A stretch of DNA of 64,000 nucleotides from Teratosphaeria epicoccoides (Eukaryota > Ascomycota > Dothideomycetes > Mycosphaerellales > Teratosphaeriaceae). Shown piece after piece: positions 10,301-20,689 of the stretch. The position numbers were made by a program, and so were the translations under genes. The notes beneath the pieces were generated by a model. The model saw nothing but the letters and a program-made list of their open reading frames with translations. It did no database searches and was not told where the DNA came from. The DNA lies in assembly GCA_021401465.1 (NCBI GenBank), contig JADDMT010000119.1, forward strand, positions 1 to 64,000, written 5' to 3'. Every line of letters starts with the position of its first letter. Within the stretch, counting starts at the first letter, position 1.

Positions 10301-12537
10301 AGCTTTTGGCTATTGTTGACGGCTTCAAGGAGTACTAACACTACCTCGAAGGCGCAGCGCACCCTATTAAGGTGCTCACCGACCATAACAACCTTCGCGG
10401 CTTCATAGGCGTGAAGCAGCTAAGTAGTCGGCAAGCAAGGTAGGCGACCTTCCTCGCTAGCTTTGACTTCGTTATCTAGCATCGTTCTAGAAAGACGAAT
10501 CTAGCCGACGGTCCTTCGCGACGACCGGACTACGACACTAGGGAAGAGGGTAACTAACAGCTTCTCCCTACGCTGCAAACGAAGCTTGCAGTTTAGGGCG
10601 GCGATCCGTCGTTAGCTCCTCTTGTAGGTCGACTGCAGGTCTAATGGGGCCTCACGGCCTCCGCTAGTGACGAACCCTCCTATCCGGCAGTTATGGCGAC
10701 CATGTCTAGCTCGATCTGTGCGGTAGTTAACCGGCTCACATGCGGTAAGCATGCGATGTCTAAAGAACCCTTTGAAGAAGTCTCGAGACTTATTCAGCGG
10801 TTGCAAGAGCGAGAACCGGAGTTGATCAATGAGGGTGTAGCCCTCTAGGACACCGCAGGCGGTCCGAAGTACTAGACTAAGTCAGGCGATTTGTGGTACT
10901 TTGACAATAGGCTCTACGTACCCGCTAACTACGCACTCTGTTCGCAGCTCCTCCGTATTCATCATGACGATGAACTCGCAGGCCATTTTAGCGTAGAGAA
11001 GACAAACGCACTTCTCGGGCGCAAATACTAGTAGCCTACGCTAGAACAGGATGTCTCTAACTATGTCAAATCCTGCCAGACGTGCCAGATTAGCAAATCT
11101 TAGCGCTATCGCCCCTACGGCGATGCTTAGGCGCTCCTACTACTAGAGAGACTATAGCAAGACTTGACCATGGATTTCATTACCGATTTGCCGCTAGCAA
11201 AGTAGAAAGGCGATGTGGTTGATGCTGTCCTTGTAGTAGTCGACCGATACTCGAAGATGAATGTCTTCATCCTATGTACGAAAAAGTGCATAAGTGGCGA
11301 GCTTGCGCGGCTACTTCGCGACGAAGTCATACGGCGCTTTAGTGTCCCCCGAAGCATCCTATCGGATCGAGGTTCTGTCTTTACCAGTGAATACTAGCAA
11401 GAATTTGTGTTTGAAGCGCGTGTTAAGCACCGCCTAAGTACAGCATTCTATCTACAGACTAATGGTTAGACTAAATGTATAAACTAGACTCTTAAGTAGT
11501 ACCTTCGGTGCTACTACGCTAAGAACCAGGATGCCTAGGCCGACGTAATTCCTATGGCGGAATTTGTAGTTAATAACAGCGTGCATGCTGCTATGCGCAT
11601 GTCGCCATTTCAGATTCTTTATGGCTTTAATCCGGAAATACACCCAGAACTGCCTTAGGACGAGTCTTCTGAGGAGAGGGTGCCGGCTGCCGCGGAATTA
11701 GCGCGGCGTATGCGCGAGGTACATTCAGTGCTAATAGAACACTAGAAAAAGGCCTCAGAATCCTAGATTAAACATAATAACGCCCGTGCTAAACCGATGT
11801 AGTACGCAGTTAGTACGAAGGTGTTACTGTCGACGAAGAATCTCAAGCTGAAACTTCTAAGCAAGAAGATGACGCCAAGGTTCGTCGGACCCTTCCGGAT
11901 ACGCGACGCGATAGGCTCGCAGGCGTACTAGCTATTATTGCTATCGTCGTATTGTGTGCACGACGTCTTCCACGTATCTCTACTCGAACCATGGGTATAG
12001 CGCGAGGGCGAAGAGCCCGCGGACCTGATGCTAGTAGCAGAAGAGAACGAAGAGTAGGAAGTCGAGGGTATTAAGGACAGTATGCGGCGTAAGGGCGCAA
12101 CGCACTATCTAGTGAAGTAGAAAGGATACCTACCTGAGTACACACAATGGGTTCCGGCCGAAGACTACAAGAACGCTCCGGAAGCTATTCGTGAATTCGA
12201 AGAGCGGAGGAAGCGTGAGCAGGGCTTGAGAAGGTCGATTCGTAGGAAGATAAGGGTTCCGGAGCAGAATTCTTAACACGTGTATGTAGCGCATGACGCG
12301 CGAAGTGACAACGAGAAGCAAACGCCCTACTCATACATCATTGATGCCTAAAGGCACACCTAGAATAAACCTAAGAAGAACAAGAGACATGCTCGGATTA
12401 GCTTCGTAGCTAATGCTTAGCGACTACTAGTTAGGGGCTTCCTGACCGAACCCGAAGCAGGAGAGTCTTTCTTGTTACGGTCCGCTAGGGACTACCTACC
12501 CGCACGGGGTCCACTAAACACCCCGAAGCGACCATAA
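7312..12537 (+). pseudogene. Element B single-frame gag-pol polyprotein (inactivated)
   Basis: One frame runs from the ATG at 7312 to a TAA at 12535-12537, about 1,740 codons, and everything recognisable is in it. In order: Gag capsid region (about 7700-8400), a zinc knuckle near 8476 whose His codon is now Tyr, a protease remnant near 8707-8757, RT (about 9240-9960, YLDDILVYS near 9705), RNase H (about 10150-10520, ETDAS), integrase with an HH-CC zinc module (about 10960-11110) and DD-E core region, and a chromodomain (YLVKxKGY...TQWVP, about 12090-12220). No frameshift is needed, so Gag and Pol would be made as one protein, as in some other chromoviruses. Dozens of premature stops, nearly all TAG, show it is dead. 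Two short uninterrupted pieces are 8074-8406 and 9094-9438. Confidence 0.88.
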
Positions 12538-13913
12538 GTAATGGGGGTAGCAACGCCACGAAGAGAGGCCGGCATCTTCTTCTTTAGTGGGTTGCGAGGG
12601 AGCTCGTCTTTAGAGCCTATAGTAGCCAGAGAACTAGCGACACCCTCACCGCGCCTAGTCGCGACGACTACCTCATCCTTAGCATTAGAAGGCGAAGAGA
12701 CTCGAGCGCGCTTGCGGCTGTCGCGCTCGGCCCTCAAGATCATCTTGCGCTTCTTGACACGAGTGTCGACCACATTATCGGACTCGGTGTCTCCCTTAGG
12801 CGCAACCGGTACGGTGACACTACAGCGCGAAGGGATCACGTTAGGACCGAAGGTATCCTGAGCGTCGTCATCCTCCTCATCCTCAAAGATCTGGCCTAGA
12901 GGCTTGTGCCTTAGCGTCTTGACGGACGCAGTGCGGGTCGCAAGCGGGGAAGGCTCGGCTTCCTCGTCGCTGACCTCAATTTCGGCCCTGGCCCTCTTCT
13001 TCTTCTTAGACAGTAGCGTCGAGGCGGCGTAGGCGGCGGCGCTACAATGTGTTAGCTGTACGCACGCGACAGGGTTCGAGTAAGTAACTTACGGCTTAGT
13101 CCTCAGGACCGGCTTAGAGGCAGGCTGCCTCTCGGTACGGCGCTAGGGCGTGGCCTTAGCGGCGGGAGCGGCGAATTGCTTGATGACCTTCTTGCGGATC
13201 ATCCGCGTTTCGAAGTTATCGTCAATAGAGGCAAGGGCCCCGAGTTGCTAGCGCTGACGGCTAGTCGGATACTTCTCGACGCTAACGTTAGCCTAGCGGA
13301 AAAGTCAGCATTTCATACTTAGAGGGTACCTGTACTATATGCGTACTATGGCGAAGGTCTCGACCCTAACGGTTAGCACCTTCAAGATCTTCTAGACTAA
13401 GTCTGCAATTAGACCTAGACAAACGTTTTCGCCTGTTAGCAGAGAGTCGAAGCGAACACTACCGTGAGAACGGTTAGCAGTCGCGGTAAAGCACGAGAGG
13501 GCGCCGAGCAGGTAGGCGAGTGCCTCGCGGTACTTAGCCTGTAGCCTGTTCATAGTCGGAGTGCCTTCAGCAATCCCCTCGTCGCGCGTACTCTAGAAGT
13601 CATCGATGTTACGGCAGAGCTAGTTGTACTCGCCGTACACCTCTTTAGGGAGGTCTTGGCATTTCTGATGCTTGCCATTGCAGTTGACATAATTGCGGTA
13701 GATACCGCCCTCATCAAATCTGCTGACGCAAATCTCGGCTACGCTTTAGTCAGTACAAGTCACGCATACCTTGCGGGTAGGGGACGCCTTACTAACACGC
13801 GGAGGAGAGATGTGTGCAGCTTGGCTACCAAGGTTGTCGAGGCATCGTCGACACAAGCGACGATTGCGGGCAGAGCGAGTAGCGTCGAACTTAGTCTGTA
13901 GCACATGAGCCAT
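12492..13913 (-). pseudogene. Antisense auxiliary ORF of element B: Cys-rich protein of about 470 codons
   Basis: From an ATG at 13913-13911 a single minus-strand frame runs 474 codons to a stop at 12492, broken only by about a dozen TAG/TAA codons. The N-terminal part has CRRC and CVTC pairs and further cysteines (VNCNGKHQKC, NxLCRNIDDF), suggesting a zinc-binding domain of roughly 110 residues. The rest is basic and low in structure, with Lys/Arg runs that could be nuclear signals (KKKKRAR, VKKRKM). It lies wholly between the chromodomain and the 3' LTR, is read opposite to gag-pol, and overlaps the end of gag-pol tail to tail by 46 bp. Its damage is lighter than that of pol. The 348-bp piece 12492-12839 is free of stops. 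The function is unknown to me; an intron near 13090 cannot be excluded. Confidence 0.65.
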
Positions 13914-14696
13914 TGTAGCTAAGACGGGTTAATTGATCTTGATTGATTGATTGAAGAAGAAGGAGCTCTAGTACAGACCCGTAGACACAGTAAGGCGCAA
14001 GCTAAGCGAAGTAGGAGCGGAGGTCAATGTTAGTGTCTTAGAACAGGAAAGTTTAGGAAGCGACGAGGTTTTTATACCCTCTGACAGCCCCCCTGTTGCC
14101 TACCGCAACCGTTAAGCTAGTGACTCGAACTACATGCGCAGAGTACCTGCCTTTAGTTAACTTACAAGGGGACCGAATGATGCAATAACGGATAACGCGG
14201 CTGTCACGCATGTGCGCCGACCGCACTCGTGCTAGCCTACTAGCATGGAAATGTGGCGAGGCCCGCGCCAGGAGCGCGCTCCTGCCGTTTCGAGCGGCGC
14301 GCGCAGAGCGTCCGCGCACTTTCCTACTACCCCGAGGTTCTGCGACACGTTCTTCACGGTCACGACTAAATAGGGACGGCCAAGCTACTTGGCGAGGCCG
14401 GCGCGCATGCTCGCCCTATAATTTCAAGGATTGACTAAAGTACGTACTCGTAGTTTCCTGATATCTCGATCCGCATGTGAAGCGAAGGTGTTACGAAGCC
14501 GCCTAACATGTGACGGATTAAAACCCGCCCGAGTTAGCAGCCTCCGCCCTGTACTCGCTACAAAGGTGTTAAGGTATGCGCATGACACATGTTGCGCAGG
14601 CTATCTACCTATTCACCCTTGCGCAGTGTGAGCGTGCTACATCCCGTACCCTATATGTTCCGCGTGCGTTACTTAGTGAGGCTAGGGACATCCTCA
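13914..14696. other. Element B internal DNA upstream of the auxiliary ORF
   Basis: Non-coding stretch between the start of the antisense ORF and the purine-rich tract. Short open frames occur on both strands but none resembles a protein I know. The minus-strand promoter for the auxiliary ORF, if any, would be here or in the adjacent LTR. Confidence 0.4.
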
Positions 14697-14711
14697 TAGG
14701 AGGAGGGGCAG
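14697..14711 (+). other. Polypurine tract of element B
   Basis: The purine-rich run AGGAGGAGGGGCAG directly precedes the TGATACGG start of the 3' LTR, the expected site of plus-strand DNA priming. Confidence 0.7.
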
Positions 14712-15071
14712 TGATACGGTTGATACTAGGGGACCATTTGAACCGCATGGGTTCTAATAGCCGCCCTTGGCATGCAGTGACCCTGCCACATATAGCAAGG
14801 GGGTCCTTCGTACATACGTTAGCTCGTATGTCGTCCGAGTAGGATCAGTTGTCGACGTAGGACGCCCCCACGTCGCTGACCCTACGGTACCCCTACGGGG
14901 TTAGGCTCGGACATGCTTTCCCTAATTGAGGAGCGTCGGGGGTTATAAGCACCCTTAGCGCCACCTCTGCGATAAGCAGAAAGCAGCGCTGTCTTGTACC
15001 TACTAAAAGGTCGGATTACTCTGTCACACTGCGAGATATTTTCATATCATATAGCATATACATCTATATCA
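14712..15071 (+). repeat. 3' LTR of element B
   Basis: 360 bp from TGATACGG to CTATATCA, with intact TG...CA ends. It differs from the 5' LTR by scattered substitutions, several of them C-to-T or G-to-A. Confidence 0.94.
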
Positions 15072-15076
15072 TCGAC
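15072..15076. repeat. Right target-site duplication of element B (TCGAC)
   Basis: Matches the five bases at 6898-6902. Removing one copy together with the element restores element A's coding frame, which reads on as a short RT-upstream segment (VEFTVPDEYKEF). Confidence 0.9.
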
Positions 15077-17430
15077 CCTGACTTCCGATTGCGTTGCTTT
15101 GACCTATAGGACATGCACTTCCTGTTCTGGATCCTTAATGGCGGCTACTATCTCGCTTGAAGTCATAGCACATATTTCGATCTTGCCTAGTATGTCGTGC
15201 ACTACAGGTAGAGGTATCGATCTTGAGAGTTCTGGGAACTAGATCCTCTCATTCTTCTAGTCGATATAGGGGTTAGCGTTCCTTAGCTATGGCAACCCTA
15301 GTACTACATCCGAGCCTGGCGACTCCGTGATGTCGAACTAGAGCATCTCTTAGTAGCGTCCTATCCGCAGAGGCATCATCTTAGTCTCCTCGTCAACTAC
15401 TCCTTAGTTGTATGTAACCGGCTTTCTATCGATCGCTTGTAGCGAGAAAGCATTCGTTTTCGCCTGTAGCTTTATCCTAGCTGTCCTAGCGAACTTGGGC
15501 GTCATGAAGATTCTAGTACATCCTGAATCTATTAAGGCCCTAGCTAGCGTCTCGTCGATGTGTAACCATACTCTAAAGTTGTTCGCGTATCTGGCGCCGA
15601 TCGCGGCACATCGTTGCAGCCCTGTCTAGTCTGTCCGTAGGTCTAATTCCGGCGGACCTCGTCGTTTCCCGAATAACTGTCTTCACGGACTAGTTCAGGG
15701 ATCGTGCGGTCTCGGCTTCTTCTCTGAGCGTTACCGTTTTCTGGCCTAAGAGGTCGTTCTCGTCCTTAGCCTCGCTGTTCCTGCGCGTTCCTTGCGTACT
15801 CCATCTTTAAATGATAGACTCGGAGTCGTAGCGCTCGTGGAATCTGAATACCTTCGTGGGTTAGGTAGCCTCCCTAGGGCGTGAACTCTACCCCGAACGG
15901 TACAATTTCTTAGACAACTTTCTGATGCGCGTGAGGTTAAGCTACGACTAGTAGTCTCCTCAGGTGTCGTCGCATTCAGTCGGCTAGTTCGTCATACTGA
16001 AGCTAGTCGACGTGTTGTACTCCATTAATCCATGGGCAAGCCTAAGCCTACTAGTTCTGTATGATTCGGATAATGTCGAGTCCGATGTCATGCGGCGGCA
16101 TGGCCTATCGCTCTATGCTCTCGTCTTCCTCGGAATCAGGAATGACGGCTTCGACAAGCTCGTAGTTGTCGTCCGAACCTTCTTCTTCTTCTTCTAGTTC
16201 CTGTTCTCTCAGGACTGTCGTACTAGAAGGTGTACCCCTTAGCGCACAGATCGACTGTGCCTTGTTTCGGCTAGGGTACTATCCGGAACCATCTTTATTA
16301 CTCTTGTGAATTCGACAATCGTCGTCGTAGCACGCAGTCTAAGTAAGTGCGGCATGGTCCGGTTCTCGAGTAGCGGCGACCTTTTGCTTAGGTGCCGTCG
16401 TTGTCGCGCGAGCCTGCTCTATCCTAGGCAGCTCTTGTCGTTGCTTCTTAGCAAAACATTCGCGGGAAAAGTGTCCTTTCTTTCCGCAGTTGTGGCACTC
16501 GAGATTACTCTTGTCGAATGGCTTCTTCAGACCATTCTAGGGAGGAGAGCCCTTCCACGGCTTTCCTTAGGGTCTATTCCTCGGACGCCCCTTAGTCGCA
16601 TCTAACTCCATAGGTTAGAGACCGTAGTAATTGCTTCGCCATTTTAGTGCCGATCGTTAGACCTTATAGTTAGCCTGCGCTAGCTTGCGATTTCTATGTT
16701 GTTGTTCTTGCTGTCGTTCCTAGATGCGATTATCGATTCTAATCGCAAGATCGCTTATTTCCTTGAATGTCGTTAGCTAATCTCCTCGGGCAATTTCGTC
16801 TTTAACCGTCTCCTTTAGTCCCTAGTAGAACTGAGCGGCTAAAGCGTTATCATTCTAGTCGACTTGAGCAGAGAGGGTCTGAAAGTCCGCGCGGTACTTC
16901 GTGGCAGAACCCTTCTGCTAGATTCCTAGGAGAGCTCTCTCGGCCTCTTGTTGCTCATTACTAAGCCCGAACGCTTCGCGTAATGCCTTAAACAAAGACT
17001 TGTCTAAGTTGAGAATCTCCCTAGTCGTCGTCTTCCTAGCTTCGGCGCTACTAACATGATCCAGATAATCTGTTAGATGAGGCTAGATAAACTCGAACGC
17101 TAGTCCCTTCAGGTAAGAGACAATGTACATCATTCGCTTATGATATGTCGTAAACTGTTCCGTATCTACATTAAATGCTAACTAGCATTGTAGGATAAAC
17201 ATCTCGACCTGAGATCGTTGTCCTATGAACTCTGTAGGGCTTCCTATCTTGAAGCCGTTGTTGCCGTGTCTATTCCCGGTAGTCAAACCTGCGACGGATG
17301 CTAGAGCTATCTCGCTAAGGTGAATGGATTCAAGCTACTACGTGATTTAAGGTATAGTAGTAACTTGTTCTCGTGGTGTCGGTTAACTGTCGCTAGAACT
17401 TGAACTAACAGTTAAAGAACTACTTGACAT
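15077..17430 (-). pseudogene. Element A gag and protease
   Basis: Minus-strand frame from about 17430 leftwards. Gag begins with a Ser-rich stretch and has a capsid-like region. It carries a CCHC knuckle (CHNC-GKKGH-FSREC) near 16500 and an acidic Glu tract near 16190. An aspartic protease follows, with ALIDSGC near 15530 and a DVVLGLP flap-region motif near 15310. It is interrupted by many TAG stops. It is continuous with the pol segment at 3985-6897 once element B is removed. The homologous fragment at 1930-2817 shares the knuckle and acidic tail. Confidence 0.85.
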
Positions 17431-17489
17431 AGGCGTATGTCAAGCGCTCGACGAGTCTCCTGATGCTTCCCTAGAAGTAGTGCTCAAAA

Positions 17490-18225
17490 TGTCATAAGGG
17501 TAGGTGCCGATAGCAGGAAGGTGACTAGGTGTTAGACTCGGGAGCTGTGAAGAATATCGACAATGGCAGTTGACCTTGTAACTGACTCTCCTCTAAGCAA
17601 GAGAGGATTGAATTGAGATTAAGCACGAAGCTCCTAACTGCCTGTCCTAAAGCCATCCCTATATACTAGAGAGCGACAGAGCAGCTCTGTTAGATCTGTC
17701 GACAGACCTGACAGATCCGTGTCTGTAGATCTGTAGACTAACCCCATAGATCTAAGGGTCTGTCATCACGTGACAGATCCCTTCTTCCTTGTAAGCCTAT
17801 AGATCTGTAGACTAACCCTACAGATCCGGGGATCTGTCCTCACGTGACAGATCCTTTCTTCTATGACTATGCCTATAACTTATAGTACTCCTATGACGGT
17901 ACTATGACTCATAGCACTTAGGACCTTGATATGCCGGACGTACGGGCACTAGCCGCAGGCTTGGCGTCACGTGACCTCGCGGATATTCGAGATGCCGGAC
18001 GTACGGGTGCTAGCCGCAGGCTTGGCGTCACGTGACCTTGCGGATATTTCTCGGGTTGCAGTGTGTGTGCATATGTAGCCGACTGTAATCAGCCCTGTCA
18101 CAGGACTGATTACTAAGCCTTTTGGCCATGTAGGGTAGTAGTAAAAGGTCGGCACACCTTCCCTATCAACCTACATGATCCTATATCCTACAGTACTCCG
18201 GACAGTACTCCTAACACTCATGACA
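17490..18225 (-). repeat. 5' LTR of element A, enlarged by an internal insertion
   Basis: Starts TGTCATAAGGG like the copy at 2818 and aligns with it until about 17925. There it gains a segment of roughly 245 bp before matching again from about 18173 to the CTCATGACA end. A second CTCATGACA follows at 18239-18247, so the exact outer boundary is ambiguous. The palindromic 74-bp-type units are also present (about 17725-17855). Confidence 0.85.
17931..18050. repeat. Two tandem copies of a 61-bp repeat inside the LTR insertion
   Basis: Units starting ATGCCGGACGTACGGG begin at 17931 and 17992 and differ at only a few positions. Each contains GGCGTCACGTGACC, which holds the palindrome GTCACGTGAC. 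They lie in the segment absent from the 2818-3277 LTR. Confidence 0.85.
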
Positions 18226-18247
18226 TAGTACTCCTGATACTCATGAC

Positions 18248-18982
18248 ACTCTAGTAATTAAGCTTAGTCTTTAAGAGCTAGCCCTACTACACCTTAATAC
18301 GCTAATTTATCTTGCTTGTCCTATACTAATAACAATTAGCAAATGTAAGCTTGTTCCTTAGTAGCAGCTAGGGTCTAAAGACTAGCTGCTTAGCTTGCTA
18401 GCGATGCTGCATGTCTAGCTAGCGTAGGGGCTCGTCGTCGTTGTTGTTGTCTTAATTATCAGAGTTGTCTATCTCGTCGAATAGTAATAGCCCTTAGTCG
18501 CTAGCTGTAGCTACTACCCTTGCCGCAAATTAAGCCTCTTGCTAATCGCCTAGCTCCTCTGCGTCTAGACAACGGCCTTTGTCTACATCCCTACAAGCTT
18601 CTTATGACAGCCAAAAGTAAGCATCAGCTAGATCTAGTGTCTTAAGACCCCTGTCACTCTAGATTATTTAAGGTACTATCAAGAACTCCTGCACATATTA
18701 AGAGTATTATGCAAGGACACTTAGCTTTATGCGTCTAACAATGCTAACATAGATCTACATGATATTACGAGACTACATGTTAATAGTAGCGTAAATGCTA
18801 ATTCTAAACATCTCTATCTTGTAATAGGTGTTAATTAACTAGCCCTAGTTCGGTCTAGGAGCTTAAAGGACACTACGCTTTACCCTTAAAGGACGACTAC
18901 ACTCTTGAAAGCCCTAGGGGTTAACGCTCTATGCGGCTTAGAAAAGGCAATCACTATTATAATTAAGTAGTAAGTATACTAT
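18248..18982. other. AT-rich relic DNA between elements A and C
   Basis: No intact gene. A minus-strand frame from about 18655 to 18425 reads as protein-like sequence broken by TAG/TAA codons and ends in an Asp/Asn-rich tract, so it may be a mutated coding relic of unknown type. The sequence resumes beyond element C at 25759. Confidence 0.4.
18978..18982. repeat. Left target-site duplication of element C (ACTAT)
   Basis: ACTAT abuts the LTR start TGTCACGG and is repeated at 25759-25763. Confidence 0.88.
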
Positions 18983-19144
18983 TGTCACGGGTGAACAGCG
19001 TATACACAGGGGTTCATGTGGTATTCAACAAGTACTATGGGGAGAGAAGGACTATCTGCTAGCTGTCCGGTCTTTTATAGCTGGCTTCGTCAGGGGTCGC
19101 ACAGGCCCTAGCCTGTGCCAAGACTTAGGGCTTCGCCCTTCACA
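18983..19144 (-). repeat. 3' LTR of element C
   Basis: 162 bp, TGTCACGGGTGAAC to CCCTTCACA. It matches 25597-25758 with few differences, several of them C/T or G/A. Confidence 0.93.
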
Positions 19145-19170
19145 TTACCCCCCCCCCCCCCCCCCCTTCT
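19145..19170 (-). other. Poly-G polypurine tract of element C
   Basis: A run of 19 C at 19148-19166 reads on the element's coding strand as a run of 19 G just upstream of the 3' LTR. It sits exactly where the polypurine tract should be. Homopolymers of this length are also places where assemblies miscount. Confidence 0.75.
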
Positions 19171-19599
19171 TGTTCACGGCAAGGAATCTTAGTTTCCTTC
19201 TAGCACATAAATTCCGGATCGCGGCCAGGCTGACACAGCTTCCTAACTTCACTTCTCTTGTCTAAGTCTACTCTACCTGTCCAAGTCCACTTCACTTCAC
19301 ACTTCTTACGCTCCCTGTTCTCCTGTGCCTTCAGCCTGGCCTCTAGCTAGTCTTGCCAGGTTCCTAGACTCCACTTCGCTTATTCAAGTCCACTTCACTT
19401 TCTACCTCTTTTCACTTCACTTCTATTCATCGCCATCTAAGCCATTGTAGGGGCGCTCCTAGGCCCGTGCTAGTACGTCCCTTGCCGTATAAAAAGCGCC
19501 CTTCGCTATCGCTCTTGCTTCCTTTCTCTCACATGCTTACCTTAAACCGTAAGCCCCCCTTCCCTCTTTCCCCTACTTTCTGGCTCTTTCTCCGGGATT

Positions 19600-20440
19600 C
19601 CGGGTGATACTAACTAGAACCAGATAGCTCCCGCCCTCTACTACGTCGACTGCGCTCTCTAGGGCGTAGATTACGTCCCCTAATCAGTATGTTCAGGAGT
19701 CCTCGTCGTTGTTCCCGGCTTCAGCTAAAGAATCTGTCTAGTCTACCTGAGCCCGCGCCTGCTAGCGCTACGCTAGCAAGCGCTTAAACTGCAAAGCCCT
19801 GTACGCGTTACTCGGTGTCCGCGTAAAATGCTCCGCTAACTTGGCTAGCCCCGCTCTCGCCCACATCTCCTACGCCTCCTAGACCTGTTCCTAGGACGCC
19901 GACAGGTATGACCTGTTCCCCGGGAGGTTTTGCACGGCTAACATCGCGGCAGCGCCGCCGCGCACAACGACCTAGCGAAGGTCCTCAAGGCCTGGCAGGC
20001 CTTAGGGCCTTTGTAGTCGGCAGGTCTGCTGTCCGGGTATGTTCCATTAGTGTCCTCCAGGATTCCGCCGCTAACCTCGAGTAGCGTCGTAGCCTAGGAG
20101 GTCATGGGGACCGTGGGTGCCGCTATCGCCTAGTAGGGCCTCCTGTGAGTTCATCCCGTACTCTGTGTGTTTCTGCGCGCTAACAGTTCGGAAGGTCCGG
20201 GGGCGTTCTACTAGCGCTTACCCTAGGTAGGCGGCGGGAGAACGTTGCTAGTAAGGGCGAGAGCCCTCGTCGCCGTCAGTCTGGCGCTGCTGCCCGGGGC
20301 TCTGACCGAGAGGCCGGGGACTCTAACGGCAGCCTGGTTGGCGAGTCTGGGGGGTCTAGCGAGGGCCCCTCGGGCGACAGGGGGGCTAGCCCCGCTAGTG
20401 AGGCCCCTAGTGACAATCCCGCCTGATTGTCGCTAGGGTC
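19600..20440 (+). pseudogene. Possible antisense auxiliary ORF of element C
   Basis: Between the chromodomain (minus strand, about 20700) and the 3' LTR, a plus-strand frame through 19622-20160 can be read with repeated TAG interruptions. It contains spaced cysteines (RLNC, RVKC, RFCTAN) and a YDLFPGRF segment. Position and direction match the clearer auxiliary ORFs of elements A and B, but I find no convincing start codon or end and the cysteine pattern is weaker. This may be non-coding DNA. On the opposite strand, 20527-20276 is an open frame rich in Pro and Ser that is probably chance. Confidence 0.3.
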
Positions 20441-20689
20441 CTCCATCCTCAGCGCGGGGGCCTGTGGCCGGGGGGGGTTTTTTCTTCTTTTCTTTCTTTT
20501 GTTGTATAAATAGCTACCTAATGTCAATTTTCCCCTCTAACTTTTGTCCTTTCCTAAACGCCTGTACTCCTCATTACGAATGCTAGATTCCCTTTGCTAG
20601 GTCCTGCATCTCGCTTCCTTTTTCTTCTTGTCCTACCTCTCTCTAGGGCCGTCGTTGTTCTCCGCGCTTCCCTAAGCCCGCTCGAAGCG

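Larger units (their letters stand above)
6903..15071 (+). mobile_element. Element B: complete chromovirus nested in element A
   Basis: An 8,169-bp element with two 360-bp LTRs, a perfect 5-bp TCGAC target duplication, one long gag-pol reading frame (7312-12537), an antisense auxiliary frame (13913-12492) and a purine-rich tract before the 3' LTR. It interrupts element A's minus-strand frame between protease and RT. Intact ends with heavy internal nonsense changes suggest a full-length insertion later inactivated by point mutation. A partial inverted copy of the same family lies at 1-1929. Confidence 0.95.
2818..18225 (-). mobile_element. Element A: chromovirus (Ty3/gypsy), interrupted by element B
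   Basis: The LTRs are 2818-3277 (3' LTR) and 17490 to about 18225 (5' LTR); the orientation follows from minus-strand gag-pol and a purine-rich tract just inside the left LTR. Reading on the minus strand from the right: Gag from about 17430 with a zinc knuckle near 16500, protease with an ALIDSGC motif near 15530, then after removal of element B the RT (YLDD near 6310), RNase H (near 5900-5700), integrase, its C-terminal domain and a chromodomain (YLVKWEGY near 4090). Removing 6903-15071 plus one TCGAC copy joins the two halves in frame. Many TAG stops make it inactive. I see no target duplication at its outer ends. Confidence 0.88.

Noticed and set aside
20276..20527. 83-codon minus-strand Pro/Ser-rich frame in element C
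   Set aside because: Low complexity, within the element's 3' region and not conserved in A or B; probably composition-driven.
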